Assembly: GCF_004343775.1 (NCBI RefSeq)
Contig: NZ_PTXL01000002.1
Location: 620,001-684,000, forward strand
From: Burkholderia sp. SRS-46
GTDB lineage: Bacteria > Pseudomonadota > Gammaproteobacteria > Burkholderiales > Burkholderiaceae
Length of the DNA stretch: 64,000 bases
Direction: 5' to 3'
The position numbers and the translations under genes were made by a program. Below are positions 40,515-50,875 of the stretch, piece by piece. The notes beneath the pieces were generated by a model. It saw only the letters and a program-made list of their open reading frames with translations. It ran no database searches and was not told where the DNA came from. How positions within the stretch are numbered: position 1 is the stretch's first letter; every line of letters begins with the position of its first letter.

Positions 40515-41477
40515 ATGACCACGCCCGCTCCCCACCGCCCCGGCATTGCGCACCGCGTCTTCTCCGCAGGCCGGCTCACGATCGGGCTGACGCTCCCGCT
40601 GCTGCGCAGCGGCGACATCGTCGCGGATTTCCACGAACAGCTCGAACTCGCGGCGCTCGCCGACACGCTCGGCTTCCGCGCGCTCTGGGTGCGCGACGTG
40701 CCGTTGAACAGCGCCGACTACCCCGATCCCGTCGGCCATCTCGCCCCGTGGGTCCTGCTCGGCGCGCTAGCCACGCGCACCCGCGACATCGCGCTCGCGA
40801 GCGGCGCGATCGTGCTGCCGCTGCGACATCCGCTGCATATCGCGAAGGGCGCGCTGTCCGTCGGCGCGCTGTCCGGCGGACGCTTCATCCTCGGCCTGGG
40901 TTCCGGCGACCGGCCGCCCGAATACGCGGCCTTCGGCGTCGATGCCGACGAACGCCGCGAACGGTATCGCCGCCACTGGGAGGTCGTCGCCGCCGCGCTC
41001 GGCCTGCCGTCGCGCGTGGTGCCCGACCATGTGCCGGCCGACGCGCCCGAATTCACCCTGCTGCCGCGCAACGCCGAGGCCGACGCGATTCCGCTGCTCG
41101 CGGTCGGCTCCGGCGGACAGAGCGTCGACTGGATCGCCCGGCATTCGCTCGGCTGGATGACCTATCACCGCGACCCGGACACGCAGCGCGCCCGCCGCGA
41201 CATGTGGCGCGGCGCGGTCGAGCGGCTCGCGGAACCGGGCTTTCGCGCATTCGGCGTCGCGATGCGGCTCGACCTCGACGCGCATCCCGATGCACAGGCG
41301 ACGGCGCTGCCGCTCGGCTATGCAACCGGCCGGCACGCGCTGCTGCGCGTGCTGCAGGACATGCGTGCGGCGGGCACGCATCACGTGAGCCTGAATCTCG
41401 GCTCGAACCGGCCCGTGCGCGACGTGCTCGAGGAAATCGCCGCGCACGTGCTGCCGGCGTTTCATGAAGATGCGTGA
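40515..41477 (+). CDS. Luciferase-like (LLM class) flavin-dependent oxidoreductase
   Basis: A 320-residue bacterial-luciferase-fold protein: an (alpha/beta)8 barrel with GFRALWVRDVPL (residues about 55-66), SGGRFILGLGSGDRPPEYAA (flavin contact) and a C-terminal GTHHVSLNLGSNRPV strand. It probably uses reduced FMN (or F420-type flavin in some relatives) to oxidise an unknown small molecule. The start at 40515 follows GAGAAG; the in-frame 40476 adds only 13 residues. It is a paralog of the gene at 44115 and shares a 45-bp identical segment with it. Confidence 0.88.
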   Translation: MTTPAPHRPGIAHRVFSAGRLTIGLTLPLLRSGDIVADFHEQLELAALADTLGFRALWVRDVPLNSADYPDPVGHLAPWVLLGALATRTRDIALASGAIVLPLRHPLHIAKGALSVGALSGGRFILGLGSGDRPPEYAAFGVDADERRERYRRHWEVVAAALGLPSRVVPDHVPADAPEFTLLPRNAEADAIPLLAVGSGGQSVDWIARHSLGWMTYHRDPDTQRARRDMWRGAVERLAEPGFRAFGVAMRLDLDAHPDAQATALPLGYATGRHALLRVLQDMRAAGTHHVSLNLGSNRPVRDVLEEIAAHVLPAFHEDA

Positions 41478-41510
41478 TCCGCGCGGCACGCGCGGTTCAT
41501 CCGCGCCGCG

Positions 41511-42440
41511 TCAGGGCCGCGTCGCCCACCCGGCCGCTTGCCGCTCCGACCCGTCGGCGCCGATCGCGTCGATCAGGTAATCGACGAACGACGCGATCCG
41601 CGACGAGATCGCCGTATTCCGGTAGTACACGGCATGGATCGGCTGCCGCACGTCCTGCGTGTGGCGCGCGAGGACCTGCACGAGCCGTCCCGCCTCGCGA
41701 TCCTGCGCGGTCATGAAATCGGACAGGCAGACGATGCCCGCGCCTTCGAGCGCCAGCCGCCGAAGCGTCTCGCCGCTCGACGACCACACATCCGGCTCGA
41801 TGCGGTACGGTTCGCCGTCCGTGCCGAGGATCGGCCACACGTTCAGCGATTCCGGCTGGTTGAAGCCGAGCAGCGCATGCTCGCCGAGATCCTCGACCTT
41901 GCGCGGCTGGCCGTGCGCGTCGAGATACGCGGGGCTCGCGAGCATGCGCAGCCGGCTGTTGGCGATCATTCGGCTGCGCAGCGTCGAATCCTTGAGCCGG
42001 CCGATCCGGATCGCGACGTCGGTGCGCCGCTCGAGCAGGTCGATGATCCCTTCGTTGCTGTTCAGCTCGAGTTCCACCTGGGGAAACCGCTCGCGATAGC
42101 CGCGCACGAGCGGGACGATCACGTGCAGCATGAACGGCGACGCCGCATCGACCCGCAGCCGCCCCGACGGCTGCTCCTGGCGCGCGATCATCTGCTCTTC
42201 CGCGCTTTCCACCGATTCGATGATCGCGCGCGCATCCTGCAGGAACGCCCGGCCCTCCTCGGTCAGCGCGAGGCGGCGCGTGGTGCGCCTCAGCAGCGTG
42301 GTCTTCAGCTTTTCCTCGAGCCGCGCGAGCGTGCGGCTCGTCGCCGATACGGTCAGGTCGAGCTGCTGCGCGGCCGCGGTGATCGAGCCCGTGTCGACCA
42401 CGGTCGCAAAGGCCTGGAGTTCGTCGAGCGTGACTTTCAT
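41511..42440 (-). CDS. LysR-family transcriptional regulator
   Basis: A 309-residue LysR regulator: HTH at residues 1-60 (LDELQAFATVVDTGSITAAA, then LARLEEKLKTTLLRRTTRRL) and a type 2 periplasmic effector domain. It is divergent from the MFS gene at 42545. A TTGATTT-G-AAATCAA palindrome sits three bases before its start, a likely autoregulatory site. The probable targets are the flavin-enzyme/MoaF/MFS genes around it. Confidence 0.92.
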   Translation of the reverse strand: MKVTLDELQAFATVVDTGSITAAAQQLDLTVSATSRTLARLEEKLKTTLLRRTTRRLALTEEGRAFLQDARAIIESVESAEEQMIARQEQPSGRLRVDAASPFMLHVIVPLVRGYRERFPQVELELNSNEGIIDLLERRTDVAIRIGRLKDSTLRSRMIANSRLRMLASPAYLDAHGQPRKVEDLGEHALLGFNQPESLNVWPILGTDGEPYRIEPDVWSSSGETLRRLALEGAGIVCLSDFMTAQDREAGRLVQVLARHTQDVRQPIHAVYYRNTAISSRIASFVDYLIDAIGADGSERQAAGWATRP

Positions 42441-42442
42441 TC

Positions 42443-42457
42443 TTGATTTGAAATCAA
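42443..42457. promoter_or_regulatory. LysR-type palindromic box
   Basis: TTGATTT (42443-42449), one central G and AAATCAA (42451-42457): a perfect inverted repeat containing T-N11-A, immediately upstream of the LysR start and in the LysR/MFS divergent gap. Confidence 0.6.
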
Positions 42458-42544
42458 AACAATTTCCTTTATAGACCGGTTTTTACGCAAAAGTAAAGCG
42501 GGCACACTGCGTCCCATCCCTTACCGGAGCCACGGACGCCCATC

Positions 42545-43747
42545 ATGCCTCTCGCCCTGCTCGCGCTGACCATCAGCGCATTTGCCATCGGCACCACCGA
42601 ATTCGTGATCGTCGGGCTGATCCCGACGATCGCCACCGACCTCGGCGTGAGCCTGCCTTCGGCCGGCCTGCTCGTCAGCCTGTATGCGCTGAGCGTCGCG
42701 GTCGGCGCGCCGGTGCTCACCGCGCTGACCGGCCGCGTGCCGCGCAAGACGCTGCTCGCCGCGCTGATGGCGCTGTTCACCCTCGGCAACCTCGTCGCAT
42801 GGCGCGCGCCCGGCTACGAATCGCTGATCGTCGCGCGCGTGCTCACGGGCCTCGCGCACGGCGTGTTCTTCTCGGTCGGCTCGATCATCGCGACGACGCT
42901 CGTGCCGAAGGACAAGGCCGCCAGCGCGATCGCGACGATGTTCAGCGGGATGACCGTCGCGTTCGTCGCCGGCATTCCGCTCGGCACCTTCATCGGCCAG
43001 CATTTCGGCTGGCGCGCGACCTTCCTGATCGTCGCGCTGTTCGGGCTCGTCGCCTTCGTCGGCGCGATGGCCTTCGTGCCGCGCCGTCTTGCACAGACGG
43101 AACCGGCCCCGCTCGCCCGCCAATTCCGCGTGCTGGCGCAACCGCGCCTGCTGCTCGTGTATGCAATGACGGCGGTCGGCTACGGCGGCTCGCTGATCGC
43201 GTTCACGTTCATGGCGCCGCTGCTCGAACAGATCGCCGGCTTCACGCCGTCGCAGGTCAGCCTCGTGCTCGTCGGCTACGGCGTGTCGGTCGCGATCGGC
43301 AACGTGTGGGGCGGCAAGCTCGCGGACCGCGCCGGCCCGGTCAACGCGCTGAAGCGGATCTTCCTGCTGCTCGCCGTCGTGCTGCTCGCACTGACCTTCA
43401 CCGTCCACTACAAATGGCTCGCCGTACTGACGATGCTGGCATGGGGCGCGGTCGCGTTCGGCAACGTGCCGGGCCTGCAGGTCTACGTCGTCAAGCAGGC
43501 GCGGCATTTCGCGCCCGACGCAACCGATGTCGCCTCGGGCTTCAACATCGCCGCGTTCAACCTCGGCGTCGCGGGCGGCTCGTCGCTCGGCGGGCTGATC
43601 GTCGCGCACGTCGGCCTCGGCCATACGCCGTGGATCGCCGCGGCCGTCACGCTCGGCGCCTTCGCGCTCACCGCGCTGAGCGGCCGTCTCGACCAGCGCG
43701 AAGGTTTGCCCGCACGCACCGCCGAACCCGTCGAACTCGCTCACTGA
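42545..43747 (+). CDS. MFS transporter, AraJ/DHA1 type
   Basis: A 400-residue exporter with twelve helices. It opens with FAIGTTEFVIVGLIPTIATD, a hallmark of AraJ-like sugar-efflux/drug transporters. The segment GRVPRKTLLAALMALFTLGN corresponds to motif A; its usual aspartate is replaced. It is in the inner membrane and probably expels a product or toxic substrate of the neighbouring flavin enzymes. It is followed by the MoaF-like gene after 30 bp. Confidence 0.9.
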   Translation: MPLALLALTISAFAIGTTEFVIVGLIPTIATDLGVSLPSAGLLVSLYALSVAVGAPVLTALTGRVPRKTLLAALMALFTLGNLVAWRAPGYESLIVARVLTGLAHGVFFSVGSIIATTLVPKDKAASAIATMFSGMTVAFVAGIPLGTFIGQHFGWRATFLIVALFGLVAFVGAMAFVPRRLAQTEPAPLARQFRVLAQPRLLLVYAMTAVGYGGSLIAFTFMAPLLEQIAGFTPSQVSLVLVGYGVSVAIGNVWGGKLADRAGPVNALKRIFLLLAVVLLALTFTVHYKWLAVLTMLAWGAVAFGNVPGLQVYVVKQARHFAPDATDVASGFNIAAFNLGVAGGSSLGGLIVAHVGLGHTPWIAAAVTLGAFALTALSGRLDQREGLPARTAEPVELAH

Positions 43748-43777
43748 ACCCTGCATCGCCACCCGGAGATCATCGCC

Positions 43778-44101
43778 ATGAACACGCCAGTCACCCTCCC
43801 GCCGTTTGCCGGCAAGACCTTCGAAGTCCGCTACGACGGGCTCACGGCCACCAACGCGTATGCCGACGACGGCATCCACATGCGCTACGAGATCACCGAA
43901 GGCGCCTTCGCGGGCGCCACCGGCGAAGTCGCGTACACGTGGCAGCACGTCGGCGGCAGCATCTACGCGATCTCGTGGCAGGAAGCCGATCGCGCGACGG
44001 TCGTTCACATCGACGACTTCGCGGCCGGCACGTCGCGTTCGTTCTTCACCGCGCCTTCGCTCGATTTCTATCGCCTCGAAGGCAGCCTGCGCGCACTCTG
44101 A
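43778..44101 (+). CDS. MoaF-like beta-barrel protein
   Basis: A 107-residue protein resembling the MoaF domain, which is named from the monoamine-regulated moa operon. Visible segments are FEVRYDGLTATNAYADDGIHMRYEI-type strands and a central AYTWQHVGGSIYAISWQE; FFTAPSLDFYRLEGSL lies at the end. The fold should be a small calycin-like barrel that may bind a small molecule; no enzyme activity is established. It lies between the MFS gene (30 bp before) and the second flavin enzyme (13 bp after) in one operon. Confidence 0.75.
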   Translation: MNTPVTLPPFAGKTFEVRYDGLTATNAYADDGIHMRYEITEGAFAGATGEVAYTWQHVGGSIYAISWQEADRATVVHIDDFAAGTSRSFFTAPSLDFYRLEGSLRAL

Positions 44102-44114
44102 TCGGGCCTTTGCC

Positions 44115-45059
44115 ATGTCGACTTCACTGGAAGCACTGACGCGCGGCGGTTTCAGCATCGGCATCGAGCTGCCGCTCGACAACGACTGGTCGCCCGCCGG
44201 CGACGCACGCCGCCAGCACGACGGCCGGCACCCCGGCGTGCCCGACCTGACGCACCACGCCGACCTCGCGCAGCTGGCCGACACGCTCGGCTTCCGCGCG
44301 CTCTGGGTGCGCGACGTGCCGCTGTACGATCACGCGTTCGGCGATGCCGCCCAGGTGTTCGAGGTCTTTTCGTATCTCGGCTACCTCGCCGGCATCACGC
44401 ACGACATCCTGCTCGGCACGGCCGCCGTCGTGCTGCCGCTGCGCGAGCCGCTGCTGACGCTGAAGTCGGCCGCCTCGATCCAGCAATTGAGTGGCGGCCG
44501 CCTGCTGCTCGGCGTCGCGAGCGGCGACCGCCCGGTCGAGTATCCGCTGTTCGGCCGCGACTTCGACACGCGCGGCGCGAACTTCCGCGCGCAGATCGCG
44601 CTGCTGCGCGACGGCGCGCGTGGGCACCTGCCGCCCGGCATCGACGTGCTGCCCGCGCCCGGCACGCCGCTGCCGCTGCTCGTCGCGGGCCTCGCGCAGC
44701 AGACGCCGGAATGGATCGGCGCGAACCTGGACGGCTGCCTCGCCTACCCGGGCACGCCGGACGATCATCTGCGGCGCGCCGCCGCGTGGCGCGCGGCCGC
44801 CGGCGACAAGCCGTACGTGAGCTTCATCCACCTGGATCTCGCCGCGGACCCGCACGAGCCGCTGCAACGCCACCGCTTCGGCGCGCGTGCCGGACGCATT
44901 GCGCTGGCCGAGGAACTGGCCGCGATGCGCGACGCGGGAGTCGGGCACGTCGGCCTCCATTTCCGCCGCAATCGCCGCCCGCTCGACGAAACGCTGGCCG
45001 AGATCGCGTCGGAAGTGCTGCCGCATTTCCATCCGCCCGTGCAGGCGCGTGCCGCGTGA
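44115..45059 (+). CDS. Luciferase-like (LLM class) flavin-dependent oxidoreductase, second copy
   Basis: A 314-residue LLM protein with the same architecture as the product at 40515: GFRALWVRDVPL, LSGGRLLLGVASGDRPVEYP and a final GVGHVGLHFRRNRRPLDETL. The proteins have clearly diverged elsewhere. The start at 44115 lies 13 bp after the MoaF-like stop; an in-frame start at 43806 is inside that gene. It ends the MFS-MoaF-LLM operon and converges with an acetyltransferase gene. Confidence 0.87.
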   Translation: MSTSLEALTRGGFSIGIELPLDNDWSPAGDARRQHDGRHPGVPDLTHHADLAQLADTLGFRALWVRDVPLYDHAFGDAAQVFEVFSYLGYLAGITHDILLGTAAVVLPLREPLLTLKSAASIQQLSGGRLLLGVASGDRPVEYPLFGRDFDTRGANFRAQIALLRDGARGHLPPGIDVLPAPGTPLPLLVAGLAQQTPEWIGANLDGCLAYPGTPDDHLRRAAAWRAAAGDKPYVSFIHLDLAADPHEPLQRHRFGARAGRIALAEELAAMRDAGVGHVGLHFRRNRRPLDETLAEIASEVLPHFHPPVQARAA

Positions 45060-45111
45060 GCCCGGCGCCGGCGCGCGCGATGCGGCGCGGGCCGGTTCCG
45101 ACCGGGCTTCG

Positions 45112-45558
45112 CTATCGCGCCCGTTGCGACGCTCTCACGTAGTAGATGTCCCACTCCGCTTCATCGACTTTCCGGAATCCGTGCCGCTGATAGAAGCGGT
45201 TCGACGCGCTTTCGCGTAACGCGCCCACCTTGACCGGGAGCGAACGGGCATCGGCGTCGGCCACGATCGACGCGAGCACCGCCGCACCGATCCCCTTTCC
45301 CTGGTGCTCGGGCAGGATGTACAGGTGTTCGAGCGTCAGGAACGCATCGTCGGGTTTCGCGAGGAAAAAACCGACGTTCGCACCGTTCGCCACGATGAAC
45401 TTGCAATATGCCGGATCGAAGGACGACAGGAAACGCGCTCTTGCCCGCTGCGGATCGAAGCGACCGATGCGCGTCAGGCTCTCTTGCATCGCGGTGATGC
45501 GAATCGACACCAGGGTTTCGACATCGTCGTGCGTCGTGTTTGCATAAGTCAGGTTCAC
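45112..45558 (-). CDS. GNAT-family N-acetyltransferase
   Basis: A 148-residue acetyltransferase fold. The acetyl-CoA binding turn is LPEHQGKGIGAAVLASIV (residues about 82-99), after the beta strand LTLEHLYILP. A final RFYQRHGFRKVDEAEWDIYYV is typical of GNAT C-termini. The acceptor is unknown. It is the last gene of the minus-strand set that starts with the dienoyl-CoA-reductase-like gene, 64 bp after the SGNH gene. Confidence 0.88.
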   Translation of the reverse strand: MNLTYANTTHDDVETLVSIRITAMQESLTRIGRFDPQRARARFLSSFDPAYCKFIVANGANVGFFLAKPDDAFLTLEHLYILPEHQGKGIGAAVLASIVADADARSLPVKVGALRESASNRFYQRHGFRKVDEAEWDIYYVRASQRAR

Positions 45559-45622
45559 CTGGCGGATCTCCTCGCGGCCGCGCGAGGCGGCATCGTCCCG
45601 GATCGGGAGTTCCCGACGATTC

Positions 45623-46378
45623 TCAGCGATTCAGGCCCGCCTGTCGAATCGCGGATGATCGCGACGCTTCGCCTTCCCTGATCCGCGCAGCCAGCTGGTC
45701 CGCCCAATGCCGGTACGCAAGCCCGCCGGGATGGAAACCATCGCTCGCGAGCGCATCCGGATGCAGCGGCAACGCGACCGACAGCACTTCGCAGTGCGGC
45801 CAGTCGCACACGGCGGCGACCAGCGCCGCATTGAAGCGACGGGCGCGCGCGCCGAGCACCCGGCGCAGCGGCTGCGGCAGCGCACGCATCTCGTGCATCG
45901 GCGGCACGCTCGACAGCAGCACGTGCCGCACCCGAAACCGCCGCACCAGCAGCGCCGCAAGGCGCTGCTGGCGGGCGAGCCAGGTGGCGGTGCGCACGGC
46001 GCCCGTCACGTCGTTGACCCCGAGCGACAGCACGGCAACGTCGAACGCTTGCGCGGGCACCTGCTCGAGCCGCGTCAGCAGATCGCGCGTGGTGTAGCCC
46101 GTTTGCGCGACGAGCTGCCAGCGCAGATCGAAGTGCGGGCTCAGCGCCGCGGCAAGCTGGCCGGCCAGCGCGTCCTGCTGGTCGGCAACGCCCACCCCCG
46201 CGGCCGCGGAGTCGCCGGCAATCGGCAGGCGCAGCGACGGGCCGTTGCCCGTGCGCCCCGAACGATCACCCTCCGGTTCGGGAAGACGCGGCGTCACGGC
46301 CCGCGTATAGATGCCCTGGCCCATCAGCAACGGGGCCATCCCCAGCAGCGCCGCGCGCCGGATCCACGCATTCGTCAC
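45623..46378 (-). CDS. SGNH/GDSL hydrolase
   Basis: A 251-residue SGNH esterase/lipase. Block I GDSAAAGVGV with the serine nucleophile lies near residue 56, block III appears as LSLGVNDVTGAV, and the final DGFHPGGLAYRHWAD carries Asp and His. The N-terminal hydrophobic stretch (AALLGMAPLLMGQGIY) may be a signal anchor. The ester substrate is unknown. It lies between the SnoaL-like and GNAT genes on the same strand. Confidence 0.9.
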   Translation of the reverse strand: MTNAWIRRAALLGMAPLLMGQGIYTRAVTPRLPEPEGDRSGRTGNGPSLRLPIAGDSAAAGVGVADQQDALAGQLAAALSPHFDLRWQLVAQTGYTTRDLLTRLEQVPAQAFDVAVLSLGVNDVTGAVRTATWLARQQRLAALLVRRFRVRHVLLSSVPPMHEMRALPQPLRRVLGARARRFNAALVAAVCDWPHCEVLSVALPLHPDALASDGFHPGGLAYRHWADQLAARIREGEASRSSAIRQAGLNR

Positions 46379-46413
46379 GATGGCCTCTCCACGACGGTCA
46401 ACCGGCGGCAGCG

Positions 46414-46854
46414 TCAGCCATTGAACTTGTACCCGGGCAGAACCTGCCCCAGCCGCGCGCCCATCTCCGCGCCGAGCGCCTGAAGCGCGTTCAGCGGGCG
46501 GATCATCACCTCGAATTCGACGATGCGTCCGTCCTCGTCGAAGCGGATCATGTCGATGCCCTTGAGCTGCCTGTCGCCGACGGTCGCGCTGAATTCGAGC
46601 ACCACGCTCATCCCGTCGCTGCTGCGGAACGCGCGGTGATACGTGAAATCGTTGAAGATCGTGATCACCGTCCGGAGCGCCAGCAGCAGCGCGGGCGCCG
46701 GCCCGTAAGGCTTGAACGCCATCGGCGAACGGAACACCGCATCGGGGTGGACGATCGATGCCAGCGTGCTCAGGTCGCGGCTTTCGACCAGCGCATGCCA
46801 GGTCGCGAGGGACTTCGCGACAGCGGGATGCAGCGGCGTGAATGCTTCGGTCAT
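46414..46854 (-). CDS. SnoaL-like (NTF2 fold) protein
   Basis: A 146-residue NTF2-fold protein. The pattern TWHALVESRDLSTLASIVHPDAVFRSPM followed by VVLEFSATVGDRQLKGIDMIRFDEDGRIVEFEVMIRP is typical of SnoaL-like and limonene-epoxide-hydrolase-like domains. Catalysis cannot be assigned. It lies 41 bp after the dienoyl-CoA-reductase-type gene and 35 bp before the SGNH gene. Confidence 0.85.
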   Translation of the reverse strand: MTEAFTPLHPAVAKSLATWHALVESRDLSTLASIVHPDAVFRSPMAFKPYGPAPALLLALRTVITIFNDFTYHRAFRSSDGMSVVLEFSATVGDRQLKGIDMIRFDEDGRIVEFEVMIRPLNALQALGAEMGARLGQVLPGYKFNG

Positions 46855-46895
46855 GGCGGGCTCCGAATCGTCGGGCAGGAAAGGTTAATCGGGTA

Positions 46896-48932
<2,037 letters not shown>

Positions 48933-48934
48933 TT

Positions 48935-48991
48935 ATGCAACAAGTTGCATTGATACTAGCGCGCCGCTTTTGTTTATGCAACATGTTGCGC
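48935..48991. promoter_or_regulatory. Two tandem palindromic operators, PadR/fadH divergent promoter
   Basis: Copy 1 at 48935-48950 is ATGCAAC-AA-GTTGCAT, perfect. Copy 2 at 48976-48991 is ATGCAAC-AT-GTTGCGC, with two changed bases. They are 41 bp apart, about four helical turns, and both follow a TTT. They lie between fadH and padR and are the likely PadR sites. Confidence 0.7.
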
Positions 48992-49069
48992 AAACATGGC
49001 CGTGCCCGTCGGCTCTATGTCCCCGATATGGCAAGATGCGTGCAATCCCGTGGATTCGACCGATTCGAC

Positions 49070-49606
49070 ATGTCCCTGCCTCACGCACTCCTCACCGCGC
49101 TTGCCGAGCGCCCCGGCTCCGGCTCGGAACTCGCCGGCCGCTTCGATCGCTCGATCGGCTATTTCTGGCAAGCGACGCACCAGCAGATCTATCGCGAGCT
49201 GGGCCGCCTCGAGGAGATGGAATGGATCGAATCGCTGCCCGCCGAATCCGGGCGCGGCCGCAAGCGCGCGTACCGGATCCTGCCGGCCGGCAAGAAGGAA
49301 CTGCGGCGCTGGATCGCCGAGCAGGACGACCCGACGCCGCTGCGCGAAGCGCTGCTGGTGCGGCTGCGCGCGGAAGCGGTGCTCGGCCCCGCCGGCCTGG
49401 AGGACGACATCGCGCGGCACATGGCGCTGCATCAGGAGAAGCTCGACCTGTATCGGCAGATCGAGGCGCGCGATTTCCCGGCGGAAATGGATTCCCGCGC
49501 GAAGCGCCTGCAGCATCTCGTGCTGAAGGCGGGCATCGCGCAAGAGACGTTCTGGGTCGAGTTCGCGCAGGAGGCGCTCGACATCCTGCGGCTGCCGAAG
49601 GACTGA
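49070..49606 (+). CDS. PadR-family transcriptional regulator
   Basis: A 178-residue PadR regulator of the Vir/PadR-C-terminal type. The winged helix is SLPHALLTALAERPGSGSEL, then YFWQATHQQIYRELGRLEE (residues 2-52), and the helical dimer domain contains HQEKLDLYRQIEARDF. The start at 49070 gives the standard PadR N-terminus; an in-frame start at 48923 would run through the operators. It probably represses the divergent fadH operon in response to a phenolic or enone-type compound, by analogy. Confidence 0.92.
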   Translation: MSLPHALLTALAERPGSGSELAGRFDRSIGYFWQATHQQIYRELGRLEEMEWIESLPAESGRGRKRAYRILPAGKKELRRWIAEQDDPTPLREALLVRLRAEAVLGPAGLEDDIARHMALHQEKLDLYRQIEARDFPAEMDSRAKRLQHLVLKAGIAQETFWVEFAQEALDILRLPKD

Positions 49607-49620
49607 ACGGCCCCGTCCGC

Positions 49621-49652
49621 GTCGCGCGGCCCGTACCCTCCGGCCGCGCGAC
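49621..49652. terminator. Hairpin between convergent PadR and quinone-oxidoreductase genes
   Basis: Perfect 11-bp arms (49621-49631 and 49642-49652) in a 55-bp convergent gap, without T-runs. Confidence 0.45.
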
Positions 49653-49661
49653 GACGCCGGA

Positions 49662-50642
49662 TCACGCGTCCGGCAGGATCACCACCTTGCCCTTGACCTG
49701 CCGGTTCGCCATCCGCGCGATCGCGTCGGCCGCGTCGGCGAGCGGCACGCGCTCGGTGATCATCGGCCGCACCTTGCCCGCCGCGAACCATTCGGCGAGC
49801 AGGCGCATGTTGGCCGCGTGCTGCGCCGGGTCGCGGCGCACCGCGTCGCCCCAGAACACGCCGAGGATGTCGCGTTCCTTGAGCAGCGCGAGGTTCAGCG
49901 CGATCTTCGGAATCTCGCCGGCGGCGAAGCCGACCACCAGGAAGCGGCCGCGCCACGCGGTCGCGCGCAGCGCGGCCTCGGTGTAAGCGCCGCCCACCGG
50001 GTCGTAGACCACGTCGGCGCCGCGCCCGCCGGTCAGCTCGTCCACGCGGCGGCGCAGGTCTTCGGTCGCATAGTCGATCGTCTCGTCGGCGCCCGCGTCG
50101 CGGCACAGCGCGAGCTTGTCCGCGCTCGACGCCGCCGCGATCACGCGCGCGCCGAGCGCCTTCGCGATCTCGATCGCCGCGAGCCCGACGCCGCCCGCCG
50201 CGCCGAGCACGAGCAGCGTCTCGCCCGCCTGCAGGCGCGCGCGCTGCTGCAGCGCATGCAGCGACGTGCCGTAGGTCAGCACGAGCGCCGCGCCCTGGTC
50301 GAACGACATCCCCGGCGGCAGCGCGGCGATCTGGCGCGCGTCGGCCACGCACTGTTCGGCGAACCCGCCGAAGCCGGTCGACGCGATCACCGCATCGCCG
50401 GGCCGCCACGCGCTCACGCCTTCGCCCACCGCGTCGATCACGCCGGCGAGCTCCGCGCCGGGCGAGAACGGCAGCGCCGGCTTCACCTGGTACAGCCCCT
50501 GGACGATCAGCGCGTCGGGGAAATTGAGCGACGCCGCCTTCACGCGAATCCGCACCTGGCCCGCGGCCGGTTCGGGAACCGCCACGTCGTCGAGCCGCAA
50601 TTGGTCGATCGCGCCGAATGCGGTACACAGCAGAGCTTTCAT
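49662..50642 (-). CDS. NADPH:quinone oxidoreductase, MDR/zinc-independent family
   Basis: A 326-residue medium-chain reductase of the QOR type without zinc ligands. The N-terminus SLNFPDALIVQGLYQVKPALP and the cofactor loop VLGAAGGVGLAAIEIAKALGARV (residues about 143-165) are clear. It probably reduces quinones or enoyl-CoA-like compounds with NADPH. Its ATG overlaps the stop of an acyl-CoA synthetase remnant by 4 bp, evidence that it once formed a coupled operon with that gene. Confidence 0.9.
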   Translation of the reverse strand: MKALLCTAFGAIDQLRLDDVAVPEPAAGQVRIRVKAASLNFPDALIVQGLYQVKPALPFSPGAELAGVIDAVGEGVSAWRPGDAVIASTGFGGFAEQCVADARQIAALPPGMSFDQGAALVLTYGTSLHALQQRARLQAGETLLVLGAAGGVGLAAIEIAKALGARVIAAASSADKLALCRDAGADETIDYATEDLRRRVDELTGGRGADVVYDPVGGAYTEAALRATAWRGRFLVVGFAAGEIPKIALNLALLKERDILGVFWGDAVRRDPAQHAANMRLLAEWFAAGKVRPMITERVPLADAADAIARMANRQVKGKVVILPDA

Positions 50643-50785
50643 GCTTTCCTTTCTCCTTGCGCGGCCTCGCGTGCCGCTTCCTGTTCCTGCAGCTGGCGCC
50701 ACAGGATCTTGCCGCTGCCCGACTTCGGCAGCGCGTCCACGAATTCGACGATGCGCGGCGCCTTGCCGTCGATCTCGACGAATGC
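50639..50785 (-). pseudogene. 3' fragment of an acyl-CoA synthetase
   Basis: The minus strand encodes about 48 residues ending in APRIVEFVDALPKSGSGKIL and then WRQLQEQEAAREA. This is the C-terminal signature (catalytic lysine in PKSGSGKI) of AMP-forming acyl-CoA ligases. The 500 or so preceding residues are missing, and the IclR gene begins at 50876 instead. The stop codon still overlaps the quinone-oxidoreductase ATG. No start codon or ribosome site serves it. Confidence 0.8.
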
Positions 50786-50875
50786 GCCGCCCGCGCGCCG
50801 GGCGCTTTCCGGTAGAATCCTCGCAGCCCGCCGCGTGGCACGCGCCGGGCCCTCTCCTTCCCGCACCGCACACCC

